Source of the DNA: Nostoc sp. JL34
GTDB taxonomy: Bacteria; Cyanobacteriota; Cyanobacteriia; Cyanobacteriales; Nostocaceae
Direction of reading: 5' to 3'
Length of the DNA stretch: 64,000 nt
Assembly (NCBI RefSeq): GCF_017114945.1
Contig: NZ_JABXKQ010000175.1
Location: 1-64,000 of the forward strand
Shown here: piece after piece, positions 19,210-29,122 of the stretch
Layout: each line of letters starts with the position of its first letter
How positions within the stretch are numbered: position 1 is the first letter of the stretch
Program-made: the position numbers and the translations under genes
The notes under the pieces: model-generated
The model's input: the letters and a program-made list of their open reading frames with translations, nothing else
Databases searched by the model: none
What the model was told of the DNA's origin: nothing

Positions 19210-21090
19210 ATGAGTCAAAACTATACTGGTTCAAACTCTCCTCTCATCATCACTGAGCCATACAAGGAACTTCCCGCAAACAGATATGTAGAATCTGTGT
19301 CTGACTCCCTCAAGGTTGATGAATTGGAGAAGAATGAGGGAATTCAGCCTTTTTTAAACGATCAAACAACCCCAACGCTCTCAGTTGCCGATGCGATCGC
19401 TCAAATGTTGGAAAATTTGGGAGTAGGCTACGCTTTTGGTGTAGCCGGTGGTGCAATGGCCAGCCTTTGGGGTGCGCTATCCAATAGCACTATAGAAGTG
19501 TTGAACTTCCGCCATGAAGCCGGAGCCGCATTTGCAGCCACCGAAGCTTACTTTGCTAATAATCGCCCCACTGTAGTTTTTACCACAGCAGGGCCGGGGA
19601 TCACCAACGCCATCACCGGATTATTTGCGGCTCGTGGTGAAGGTGCCAAGGTAATTTTACTGTCGGCTTGCACCTCAGCACCGCAGCGTGGACGTTGGGC
19701 AATTCAAGAAACTAGCACTTATACCTTGCCTAGTGGAGGAATTTTTACCTCAGGAGCGCTATTCAACTATGCAATCACTATTGAATCTGCGGCTCAATTA
19801 CCGCAGATTTTTCGTAAATTGGCTTTAGCTTTGGCCCAACCAGGCGGATTTGTTGCCCATTTGAGCATTCCCACCGCTGTGCAAACAAGTTTAGTTGAGG
19901 ATATAGCCTTACCCCAACTAGATGTTTCTCCATTTCCAATGACTGCTTCAAAAGAAGCGATCGCAAAATCTGTAGAGTTATTATCATCTGGCCCCTTTGC
20001 CATCTGGGTTGGTTTCGGTGCGCGTGATGCAGCAGATGAAATCCGCCAACTTGCGGAAAAAACCGGAGCAGGCGTCATCTGTTCCCCCCGTGGTAAAGGT
20101 ATCTTCCCCGAAGATCATCCCCAGTTTGTGGGTGTCACAGGTTTAGGTGGTCACGCTTCCGTATTAACTTATATGGAAGAACAACCTCCACTACGTACAC
20201 TCGTATTAGGAACCCGCCTTGGTGAACCGACTTCCTTTTGGAGTCAGGCGCTAGTTCCAAAAGGAGGCTTTGTCCATGTCGATATTGATCCAGAAGTACC
20301 AGGAGTAGCCTATCCTCACGTTGAAACTTTCGGAGTTCGCTCTGATATCAAAGCTTTTGTGAAAGAGTTGTTGCAGCAATTACCAGATGCTCCTCATTCC
20401 CCAATGTCGTTACCTCGTCCAGAACATAAAGCAATTGAACCTGCACCAGACGTAGATTACCCAGTGCGGCCAGAAGTATTGATGGCAGCAATTCAAAAAA
20501 TCATTGTTGAGGGTAGTGATGCGATAGTTATGGCAGAGTGCGGTAACTCCTTTACTTGGTCAACTCATTTACTGCAATTTGCCGAAGCCAATCGTTACCG
20601 AGTCAGCACCGGAGTCGGCGCAATGGGTCACGCTGTTACTGGAGTGTTGGGTGCAGCGCTGGCGAACAATAGCAAAGCTGTAGGTATTGTCGGCGATGGG
20701 GCAATGCTGATGAATAACGAAATCAGCACAGCCGTGAAATACAAAATTCCTGCAATCTGGATTGTACTCAACGATGCACGTTACAACATGTGCCATCAAG
20801 GGATGAAAATCTTGGGATTAAAGGGTGCAGATGCAACACTTCCACCCACAAACTTCGCCATGATTGCTCGTGGGATGGGAGCAGAAGCGATCGTAGTCGT
20901 CAGAGAGTCGGATATTGAACCAGCATTAGAACAAGCGATCGCATCAAATGTTCCCTTTCTGATTGATGTCGTGATTGATGCTGATCGCCCAGCACCCTCT
21001 GGTGGACGTAATAAAAGTTTGGCTGCACAAGGAGTCAAATCAAGTTCGGCTAAAAATCCAGCCAAGCAAGTTTCATTTCCAATGATTTGA
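19210..21090 (+). CDS. scyA: scytonemin biosynthesis ScyA, ThDP-dependent acetolactate synthase-like
   Basis: ThDP enzyme fold motifs GVAGGAMASLWGALS, FRHEAGAAFAATEAY, GDGAMLMNNEISTAVKYKIPAIWIVLNDARYNM; first gene before scyB. ATG at 19210 (MSQNYTG) preferred over the listed 19150 start. Confidence 0.93.
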   Translation: MSQNYTGSNSPLIITEPYKELPANRYVESVSDSLKVDELEKNEGIQPFLNDQTTPTLSVADAIAQMLENLGVGYAFGVAGGAMASLWGALSNSTIEVLNFRHEAGAAFAATEAYFANNRPTVVFTTAGPGITNAITGLFAARGEGAKVILLSACTSAPQRGRWAIQETSTYTLPSGGIFTSGALFNYAITIESAAQLPQIFRKLALALAQPGGFVAHLSIPTAVQTSLVEDIALPQLDVSPFPMTASKEAIAKSVELLSSGPFAIWVGFGARDAADEIRQLAEKTGAGVICSPRGKGIFPEDHPQFVGVTGLGGHASVLTYMEEQPPLRTLVLGTRLGEPTSFWSQALVPKGGFVHVDIDPEVPGVAYPHVETFGVRSDIKAFVKELLQQLPDAPHSPMSLPRPEHKAIEPAPDVDYPVRPEVLMAAIQKIIVEGSDAIVMAECGNSFTWSTHLLQFAEANRYRVSTGVGAMGHAVTGVLGAALANNSKAVGIVGDGAMLMNNEISTAVKYKIPAIWIVLNDARYNMCHQGMKILGLKGADATLPPTNFAMIARGMGAEAIVVVRESDIEPALEQAIASNVPFLIDVVIDADRPAPSGGRNKSLAAQGVKSSSAKNPAKQVSFPMI

Positions 21091-21394
21091 CTTTAAAAGC
21101 TTGCAATCTCATTCAATTCTTATAGACACAAAAACACTCCAAGAAGGCGGAATTTACAACGCAGTTTGGATTTGTCTATTCAGCAAAGGATGGATTTAGA
21201 AGCGACAAAAACTTTATTCCAGCCAAAAACATACTCAGTAAACTGGAATTTCAAATTTTCGATTTTTGAACATTAAAGTTTTTTCTAACTTCATCCTATC
21301 TTAATCTTCGAGAGTGTTTTTATATCTATATCTTTACATTTTGTAATGGTCATTACTTTCTCTAACCAATACTAAACAATATCGAGAGGTGAAA

Positions 21395-22456
21395 ATGCTG
21401 CTATTTGAAACTGTTAGAGAAATGGGTCACGAACAAGTTCTCTTCTGTCATGGTAAAAATCCCGAAATTAAGGCAATTATTGCCATCCATGATACGACCT
21501 TGGGCCCAGCAATGGGAGCTACAAGACTCATGCCTTATGTCAATGAAGAAGCTGCTTTAAAAGATGCACTTCGTCTAAGTCGGGGAATGACATATAAAGC
21601 AGCCTGTGCCAACATTCCGGCTGGTGGAGGAAAAGCAGTCATCATTGCTAATCCTGAAAATAAAACAGATGATCTATTGAGAGCTTACGGACGTTTTGTT
21701 GATAGCTTGAATGGGCGTTTTATTACCGGGCAAGATGTTAACATCACCCCAGACGATGTGCGGACAATCAGTCAAGAAACTAAATATGTTGTTGGGGTAT
21801 CAGAAAAATCTGGTGGGCCTGCTCCCATAACATCACTAGGAGTTTTTCTCGGAATTAAAGCTGCTGTAGAATCTCGTTGGCAGAGCCAAAGACTTGATGG
21901 CATGAAAATTGCAGTTCAAGGCTTAGGAAATGTCGGCAAAAATCTCTGTCGGCATTTACATGAGCATGATGTCCAGCTTTTTGTTAGCGATGTAGATCCA
22001 GCAAAAGCGGAAGAGGTAAAACGACTTTTTGGGGCAACTGTTGTTGAACCAAGCGAAATTTATGCTCTTGATGTAGATATTTTTTCTCCTTGTGCTTTAG
22101 GAGGAATTCTTAATAGTCATACAATTCCTTTTCTGCAAGCTTCGATTATTGCTGGTGCAGCTAATAATCAATTGGATAATGAGCAACTACATAGTCAAAT
22201 GCTTGCCAAAAAAGGGATTCTTTACAGCCCTGATTATGTAATTAATGCCGGAGGGTTAATTAATGTTTACAACGAGATGATTGGTTATGACGAAGAAAAA
22301 GCTTTCAAACAAGTGCATAACATTTATGACACGCTGTTAGCAATTTTTGATATTGCTAAAGCCCAGGGAGTTACTACTAACGATGCTGCCAGACGATTAG
22401 CAGAAGACCGAATCAACAATAGTAAGCGAAACAAAACTAAAGCGATCGCAGCTTAA
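21395..22456 (+). CDS. scyB: scytonemin biosynthesis ScyB, Leu/Phe-type dehydrogenase
   Basis: GPAMGATRLMPY, GMTYKAACANIPAGGGKAVI, VQGLGNVGKNLCRHL; Glu/Leu/Phe/Val dehydrogenase motifs. Confidence 0.94.
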   Translation: MLLFETVREMGHEQVLFCHGKNPEIKAIIAIHDTTLGPAMGATRLMPYVNEEAALKDALRLSRGMTYKAACANIPAGGGKAVIIANPENKTDDLLRAYGRFVDSLNGRFITGQDVNITPDDVRTISQETKYVVGVSEKSGGPAPITSLGVFLGIKAAVESRWQSQRLDGMKIAVQGLGNVGKNLCRHLHEHDVQLFVSDVDPAKAEEVKRLFGATVVEPSEIYALDVDIFSPCALGGILNSHTIPFLQASIIAGAANNQLDNEQLHSQMLAKKGILYSPDYVINAGGLINVYNEMIGYDEEKAFKQVHNIYDTLLAIFDIAKAQGVTTNDAARRLAEDRINNSKRNKTKAIAA

Positions 22457-22481
22457 TTGTTATTATCTTCAGGAGTGAAAA

Positions 22482-23453
22482 GTGGAAAGAAATACTTTTG
22501 CAACATCAGCTTACATTGCTACTTCACCAGAGAACGCCTTTGACTACCTTTGTAGTTTAAAGAATTTAGATGAATGGACGCTTTACAGCCGGATGAAAGA
22601 GCAAATTGATGAAGATACCTGGCTTGGAACTGCATCCGGTTATCACAAAAATCTTTACTATCATGTTAAAAAACTAGAAAACCCGCTTTTCTACGGTATT
22701 GAGTGGCATTGTGGATTAGAGTATCAAAAATATTATCAGGTTTACCCTGTTTTGCTGTTTCCTACAGACTACATTGAGCCGGGAACAGATGAAAAAGGTG
22801 TGTACTTTCACTGGTTGAGCTTTGTCGATCCCAAACGGCAGACTCAGATGATTATGCAGGGAATTCACACCGTACACACTTCTGAATGTCGTTCTCTCAA
22901 AGGTAATTTGGAACGCAAAGCTGGTCTAACTTCAGCAGCTAAAGGAAGCCACTTTATCGATACTGACACTATCTATGTTGACGCTCCAATTGAAATTGGC
23001 ATTGAATACTTAAAAGATTTACAAAATATAGATGAATGGGCACACTTACTGCAACCAAATGGTGAGATAGGTGTTGAATCAGGTGAATTCAAAGATGAAT
23101 ATGACCAAAAGGTAAAAGTTTCTGTACGGCTGCATAGTCTGAGTAAATACTACTTACTTGAACAAGAACACTTTTATCCAGACTACGAATATTATCAGCG
23201 TTCTGTAGCATTACTTATCCCAACTGCCTATGCTTTTGCAGATCCAGAAGCTTCTGGTTTTATCCTGCATCGAATCACATTCTGGAAAACAGATGGAACT
23301 GTCACCCACGGCAAACTTCAAATTGAAGACTTTGGCGCTGAGAGCATGAACATCAAACGTTTACTCGAAGCCAAAGCTGGCAACCTCAAATCATTTGATC
23401 GGGGAATGAGCTATCTACCAAAAACTCCAGAATCATTAGTGGCTAGTAACTAG
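22482..23453 (+). CDS. scyC: scytonemin biosynthesis cyclase ScyC
   Basis: Third gene of the conserved scyABCDEF order; 323 aa with two START/SRPBCC-like halves (ATSPENAFDYLCSLKNLDEWTLYS / VDAPIEIGIEYLKDLQNIDEWAHLL). Confidence 0.9.
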   Translation: MERNTFATSAYIATSPENAFDYLCSLKNLDEWTLYSRMKEQIDEDTWLGTASGYHKNLYYHVKKLENPLFYGIEWHCGLEYQKYYQVYPVLLFPTDYIEPGTDEKGVYFHWLSFVDPKRQTQMIMQGIHTVHTSECRSLKGNLERKAGLTSAAKGSHFIDTDTIYVDAPIEIGIEYLKDLQNIDEWAHLLQPNGEIGVESGEFKDEYDQKVKVSVRLHSLSKYYLLEQEHFYPDYEYYQRSVALLIPTAYAFADPEASGFILHRITFWKTDGTVTHGKLQIEDFGAESMNIKRLLEAKAGNLKSFDRGMSYLPKTPESLVASN

Positions 23454-23483
23454 TTAAAGGGCTAATAAGCAACATTGCAACAC

Positions 23484-24740
23484 ATGAAACTGAAACAATT
23501 AACTATTACTTTCCTCACTTTTTGTGTTGCCGCTTTTTCGGGAATGAAAGCTGTCTCAGCTGCATCATTTTCGGTAATCGCCGATGGTCTATATAATGCC
23601 GGTGGTCTGAGCTTTGGCCCTGATGGTAATCTCTATGTTACAGAGGCGGGAATCGGAGGAAATGGCGCTTGTGTTCCACCCGCAAGTGGTCAAGGCGATT
23701 CTTTATGCTATGGCACAAGTGGTGCAGTTACCAAAATTGAGAATGGTAAGACTGAGCGGATACTTACAGGACTTCCTTCTTTAGCATTACCAGATGGAAC
23801 TGGAGCCAGTGGGCCTCGTGACATCCAATTTAATGCTAAAGGTAAACCTTATGTTCTGATTGGGTATGGGGCTAATCCAACCTTTCGCGATCGCAATTTA
23901 GGTTACACTGACCTCGGTAAAATCATCGCTCCCAACTTTAATACCAATTCCTGGACGAGTGTTGCTGATTTAGCTAACTATGAACTCGCCAACAATCCTG
24001 ATGGTGCTGATGTCAGTAGCAATCCCTTGGGTTTTATCATAGATGGCAATAAGTTAGTTGTAGTTGATGCAGGTGCAAACGATTTACTCAGTGTTAATGC
24101 TGATAAAAGTAATTTGCAGGCGATAGTTGCGTTTCCCCAAGACATATTAACTAATCCCGTCTTTCCACCTTCCGATACCCCATCCAATGAACCGGCACAG
24201 GTGCCATCTCAAGGTGAGGTGGTGCGATCGCAGTTTCCAACCCAAGCAGTCCCCTCAAATTTGGCAAAAGGGCCTGATGGTGCTTATTATGTCAGCCAAT
24301 TTACTGGTTTCCCCTTCCCAGAAGGTGGGGCAAAAATCTATCGAGTCGGTACTGATGGTAAAGCATCAGTCTTTGCCGATGGTTTTACCCAACTCACAGA
24401 CTTGGAATTTGATCCTGCGGGCAATTTGTATGCTTTGCAGTACGCCAATCAGTCCGCCTGGAAGGGGAATTTTGATGGTTCTGTGATCAAAATAGCTACC
24501 GATGGGACACGCACAACCCTTTTGAGTGGCAATGGATTAGAGTCACCTAGCGCCCTGACTATTGGTGCTGATGGTGCAGTATACGTCACAAACCGAGGCG
24601 ATCGCCCAGGACTTGGACAAGTTCTCAGAATTGAAAATATCAAGTCTATTCCTGAACCTGATTCTACTTTAGGTGTATTAGCGATCACTGCTTTAGGCGT
24701 TGGTTGGTTGCACAAAAAGAGAAACCATCCAGAATTCTGA
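23484..24740 (+). CDS. scyD: ScyD/ScyE family exported protein
   Basis: Signal peptide; repeated GPDGNLYVTE blades; C-terminal PEP-CTERM-like tail; position between scyC and scyE. Confidence 0.9.
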   Translation: MKLKQLTITFLTFCVAAFSGMKAVSAASFSVIADGLYNAGGLSFGPDGNLYVTEAGIGGNGACVPPASGQGDSLCYGTSGAVTKIENGKTERILTGLPSLALPDGTGASGPRDIQFNAKGKPYVLIGYGANPTFRDRNLGYTDLGKIIAPNFNTNSWTSVADLANYELANNPDGADVSSNPLGFIIDGNKLVVVDAGANDLLSVNADKSNLQAIVAFPQDILTNPVFPPSDTPSNEPAQVPSQGEVVRSQFPTQAVPSNLAKGPDGAYYVSQFTGFPFPEGGAKIYRVGTDGKASVFADGFTQLTDLEFDPAGNLYALQYANQSAWKGNFDGSVIKIATDGTRTTLLSGNGLESPSALTIGADGAVYVTNRGDRPGLGQVLRIENIKSIPEPDSTLGVLAITALGVGWLHKKRNHPEF

Positions 24741-24863
24741 CTTTCGCATAGACGCGATGAATCGCGTCTCTACAAGAGTACATACGCGATTTATCCCGCC
24801 TCCTGAATTCTTCTTGATAAAAATTTCCCCAAACAAATTATTTAATTCTCAATCTCCAAAGGT

Positions 24864-26237
24864 ATGAAACTCAAGTCATTTGCTCTTACATCTCTGACAT
24901 TTTGTTTTGCTGCTATTTGTGGAACACCATCTGTACAAGCTGCAACGCTAACGACAGTTGTCGATGGAGTCAGTAATGCACGAGGTGTTAGCTTTGGCCC
25001 TGACGGCAGTCTCTACGTAGCAGAGCCAGGTATCGGCGGCAACGGAAATTGTCAACCATCTCCGAGTACGCTGTTTCAGCCGATCTGTGCTGGTAATACT
25101 AGTTCACTGGTCAAAGTTTCACCAAACGGCACCAAACAGCGGATACTTAATAACTTTCAGTCTCTTGCAGAACAACCTACTGGCAACCAAGGCGCTGGTA
25201 TTGAAGACATACAATTCGATTCTAAAGGGAACGCTTATCTTCTGACAGGCTTTGCTGGTTATCCAGGAAACCGCGATCTAGCAACACTTAACCTTGGTTC
25301 TCAATTCCCGCTTCCACCACAGCAACTTGCTACTTTTCCGCCATCAACACCTGATAAAGTTTTGAATACGCCGCTACTAGGACAACTGTACAAAGTTGAC
25401 TTGAATACGGGATCTCTCAACAGTATTTTTGACTTTGCCAAGAATGAAATCACCAAAAATCCAGACAGTGGGGATGTAGTTACCAATCCCTATGACCTGA
25501 CTGTTAGTGGTGATAATGCTTATGTCGTTGACGGGGGTGGGAACACTGCTTACAAAATTAAACTTGACGGAAGCGAGTCCCAGGCGATCGCAATTCCTAA
25601 AAACATCATTAGTAAGTCAGATTTACCACCAGGATTACAACTACCTCCTGGGCTATTAGAGGAGCTTCCAGGAGGAAAAATAGCAATTCAAGCAGTACCC
25701 ACAGGTGGCGCAATTGGCCCCGATGGAGCTTTATACGTTGGTGAATATACGGGTTTTCCTTATCCAGATGGTAAATCGCGGATCTTCCGCATTGGCGAAG
25801 ATATGAAACCAGAAGTTTTTCTAGATGGCTTTACGCACATCACCGACCTAACCTTTGATGAGAAAGGCGATTTGTTGGTTTTACAGTTCAGCGACAAGTC
25901 CCAGTTAGGGGGTGACATCACAAATCTACCTGGTTCTCTGATCCAAGTTGCTCCTGACGGCACTCGCACAACACTTGTTGCAGCAGGTCAAGGGCTAGAT
26001 TCGGCTGATGGAATTGATATTGGCCCTGACGGCAAGATTTATATTACCAATCGCGGTGTCGGCCCAGGACTAGGGGAGGTTGTTCGGGTGGATGGTGTTG
26101 TTACAGAAACAGTCCCTGAACCTGGTTCAGTAGTCGGCTTATTAGCACTTGCTGGTGTAGGCGCAACTGCTGCTAACGCCAAGCGCAAACGCCAAGAAAA
26201 GTTGGGTGAATTGCTAGCTAAAGCAGAGACTATCTAA
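24864..26237 (+). CDS. scyE: ScyD/ScyE family exported protein
   Basis: Paralogous to the preceding ORF (VSFGPDGSLYVAEPGIGGNG...); signal peptide; VPEPGSVVGLLALAGVGA tail. Confidence 0.9.
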   Translation: MKLKSFALTSLTFCFAAICGTPSVQAATLTTVVDGVSNARGVSFGPDGSLYVAEPGIGGNGNCQPSPSTLFQPICAGNTSSLVKVSPNGTKQRILNNFQSLAEQPTGNQGAGIEDIQFDSKGNAYLLTGFAGYPGNRDLATLNLGSQFPLPPQQLATFPPSTPDKVLNTPLLGQLYKVDLNTGSLNSIFDFAKNEITKNPDSGDVVTNPYDLTVSGDNAYVVDGGGNTAYKIKLDGSESQAIAIPKNIISKSDLPPGLQLPPGLLEELPGGKIAIQAVPTGGAIGPDGALYVGEYTGFPYPDGKSRIFRIGEDMKPEVFLDGFTHITDLTFDEKGDLLVLQFSDKSQLGGDITNLPGSLIQVAPDGTRTTLVAAGQGLDSADGIDIGPDGKIYITNRGVGPGLGEVVRVDGVVTETVPEPGSVVGLLALAGVGATAANAKRKRQEKLGELLAKAETI

Positions 26238-26412
26238 TTCCTCAAAACCTTGGCTTTGTCAGGGAATGCTTACAGAATAAGCTGCTGCCTTACAGAGAAA
26301 GTTGCATTTCCAACAAGAGGCAGCAGCCCAAATTTTAGGGTTCCCAAACTAGGACTGGGAACGAAATTAGTCTAGGAACGAGTATAACTCATACAACCAG
26401 GACTTAAAATTC

Positions 26413-27582
26413 ATGGGATTAGTCAAAAATTTCTCAATCGGTATTCTCGGTACTGGATTTATAGTGTTGGCAGCAGCAGCCCAAGCCAAAGCTGTAACAT
26501 TAACTTACGACAGAAGTATCGGCAGTCCTGGCTTTGCTCCTGGGCAGTTGTTTGTTCCCCAAGGCATAACGGTAGATAACTCCGGGAATACCCTTGTCAG
26601 TAACGGTCGCGGTCTTAACCCCGATGGGACTTTTAACCCAAACATTGGTAACAAGGTTGAAGTATTTAATCCTCAAGGTAATTATATTGGAGCCATCGGC
26701 GAGGGCGGCAAAGGGCCTGGACAATTCGACGAACCATCGGCTTTAGAAATCGATCCGCAGACTGGGAATCTGTATGTGGGTGATGTTTTCAACAACCGCG
26801 TTAATGTCTTCGATCCTCAAGGTAACTTTATTAACTCATTTGGTAAGTTTGGCGGTCTCATACCGGGTAGAGCTTTCTTTGGCCCATCTGGTGTGACATT
26901 TGACAAAACTGGCAATGTGTATATAGGTGATTTTAGCGGCGACAAGATCAATAAATACACTAAGGACGGCGAACTAATTAGCAGTATTGGCACTTCTGGC
27001 ACTCAACCTGGGCAGTTTCAAGGGCCAGCAGGTTTAAGAATTTCCCCAGTTAGTGGCAATTTTTATGTTAGTGACCAGTTTAACAACCGCGTTCAAGTAC
27101 TCGATCCTGAAGGTAATTCTCTGTTCACATTTGGCAAACAAGGCAGTGGAGATGGAGAATTTAATCAGCCCATCGGCTTAGAAGTGGACGAGTTTGAGAA
27201 TATTTATGTGGCAGATTCTATCAACAGCCGCGTCCAAGTATTCGATAAAAACGGTAACTTCCTGACAGCTTATGGTAAACCCGCCGCTGCAACACCTCCT
27301 CAACTAGGTCAGCCTCCCTTTGGCGACCCCCTTGACCTCACACCAGGCACATTTAACTGGACGGGTGGCACAAGCTATAAAGATGGCAAGCTTTATGTGG
27401 GCGATTTCTTCCAAGGTCGCGTCCAAGTGTTAAACGTAGAAGGCAGAACGCAAGTGCCAGAACCTAGTTCAGCATTGGGTTTAGTATTGCTTGGGCTTGG
27501 GGCTGCTACCGTCACATTGAAAAAACGTGGGCAACAAAAGCCAGTCTTCAGTTTAGAAAAGGAACTGCAAAAACAGTGCTAA
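26413..27582 (+). CDS. scyF: ScyF, NHL-repeat exported protein
   Basis: NHL repeats (GQFDEPSALEIDPQTGNLYVGDVFNNRVNVFDPQGNFI); signal peptide; VPEPSSALGLVLLGLGAA tail. Confidence 0.92.
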   Translation: MGLVKNFSIGILGTGFIVLAAAAQAKAVTLTYDRSIGSPGFAPGQLFVPQGITVDNSGNTLVSNGRGLNPDGTFNPNIGNKVEVFNPQGNYIGAIGEGGKGPGQFDEPSALEIDPQTGNLYVGDVFNNRVNVFDPQGNFINSFGKFGGLIPGRAFFGPSGVTFDKTGNVYIGDFSGDKINKYTKDGELISSIGTSGTQPGQFQGPAGLRISPVSGNFYVSDQFNNRVQVLDPEGNSLFTFGKQGSGDGEFNQPIGLEVDEFENIYVADSINSRVQVFDKNGNFLTAYGKPAAATPPQLGQPPFGDPLDLTPGTFNWTGGTSYKDGKLYVGDFFQGRVQVLNVEGRTQVPEPSSALGLVLLGLGAATVTLKKRGQQKPVFSLEKELQKQC

Positions 27583-27588
27583 AGCATC

Positions 27589-27697
27589 GATTCAGTAATC
27601 AAAAACCTAACCCCCCAGCCCCAAGGGAAGGGGGAGCTAAACTCCCCTCTCTCGTAGGAGAGGGGTAGGGGGAGAGGTTCTTCCAGGATTACTGAAT
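27589..27697. repeat. intergenic inverted-repeat element (MITE-like or repeat family)
   Basis: Ends attcagtaatc ... gattactgaat enclose cctaaccccccagcccc...gggggagaggtt. Confidence 0.5.
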
Positions 27698-27745
27698 TGG
27701 TGTCCTAGTAGTCTGTCAAGTTGAAATTGATAGGTAAGCAAGTTC

Positions 27746-27794
27746 GTAGTAAGGACTTTAGTCCTTATTTTCTAAGCACTAAAGTGCTTACTAC
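27746..27794. repeat. compound palindromic repeat
   Basis: gtagtaaggactttagtccttattttctaagcactaaagtgcttactac; outer and nested inner palindromes. Confidence 0.7.
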
Positions 27795-27818
27795 AAACCT
27801 TCAGGACATTAACGGTTA

Positions 27819-29108
27819 ATGCACATTCTGATTTATTCATACAACTATCATCCAGAACCAATTGGTATTGCACCTTTGATGACTGAGCTAGCAGAAGGGC
27901 TGGTGAAGCGAGGGCATCAAGTGCGGGTAATCACAGGTATGCCTAACTATCCTCAGCGTCAGATTTACGATCGCTATCGGGGTAAGTTATACGTTACTGA
28001 ACAGAAAAATGGTGTCACCATTCAACGTAGTTACCTGCGGATTAAGTCTAAACCTAACCTTGTAGATCGGCTACTGTTAGAGTTGAGCTTTGTCTTTACA
28101 AGTTTGCCACAAGCTCTTAGGGGTGAGCGACCTGATTTAATTCTCTTAACAGTACCGCCGTTACTAGTTTGTTTACCTGCAACCTTAATAAGTTGGTTAT
28201 ATAACTGCCCAGTCGTGCTGAATGTGCAAGATATACTCCCGGAAGCTGCTGTGCGGATTGGGCTAATTAAAAATAAGTTGATGATTCTCGCTCTGGAAGC
28301 TTTAGAGAAATTTGCCTACCGAACTGCACATACTATTAGCGTCATTGCCGATGGCTTTGTAGATAATTTAATCAATAAAGATGTACCTGTTAATAAAATT
28401 ACCTGCATTCCCAATTGGGTAAATCTAAATTTTATTCGCCCTTTACCAAAGGAAAATAACTCTTGGAGAGCTACCCATCAACTCGATGGTAAATTTGTAG
28501 TGCTTTATTCAGGTAATATTGCTCTCACCCAAGGTTTGGAGACAGTCATAGAAGCAGCAGCTCGCTTGCGTCATCTAAAAGAAATTATCTTTGTCGTAGC
28601 TGGCGAATCCCAAGCCCTCGAAAGGTTGCAAAAACATTGTCTTGCTTGTGGTGCAGATAACGTTTTGCTTTTGCCATTGCAACCGCGAGAAAAACTACCG
28701 CAAATGTTAGCAGCTACCGATATTGGGTTGATTGTGCAAAAGTGCAATGTGATTTCCTTCAATATGCCTTCTAAAATACCACTATTGTTAGCCAGTGGTC
28801 GCCCAATTGTGGCTTCAGTTCCCGCAGTTGGGACTGCTGCGAAAGCTATTCGAGAAAGTGGCGGCGGTATTATCGTTAAGCCAGAGTCAGCAGATGCTTT
28901 AGCCACTGCGGTATTGGATTTATATAATCAACCGGAATTAGCAGCAAAATTAGGGCGTGAAGGAAGAAAGTTTGCGGTAGAAAACTATTCCTTTGAGCAA
29001 GCGCTAGATCGGTATGAAGAGTTATTTTCTAATATGATTGCCAAAAGAGCAACAACTTTGGATATCTTGCCTGAATTGAGTTCTAAGGAATCACTTATTG
29101 ATATTTGA
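27819..29108 (+). CDS. GT4 family glycosyltransferase (scytonemin cluster associated)
   Basis: ILIYSYNYHPEPIGIAPLMTELAEGLVKRGHQVRVITGMPNYP (WcaI-like) and C-terminal GT4 region. Confidence 0.9.
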   Translation: MHILIYSYNYHPEPIGIAPLMTELAEGLVKRGHQVRVITGMPNYPQRQIYDRYRGKLYVTEQKNGVTIQRSYLRIKSKPNLVDRLLLELSFVFTSLPQALRGERPDLILLTVPPLLVCLPATLISWLYNCPVVLNVQDILPEAAVRIGLIKNKLMILALEALEKFAYRTAHTISVIADGFVDNLINKDVPVNKITCIPNWVNLNFIRPLPKENNSWRATHQLDGKFVVLYSGNIALTQGLETVIEAAARLRHLKEIIFVVAGESQALERLQKHCLACGADNVLLLPLQPREKLPQMLAATDIGLIVQKCNVISFNMPSKIPLLLASGRPIVASVPAVGTAAKAIRESGGGIIVKPESADALATAVLDLYNQPELAAKLGREGRKFAVENYSFEQALDRYEELFSNMIAKRATTLDILPELSSKESLIDI

Positions 29109-29122
29109 AAATTGGAAGAAAA

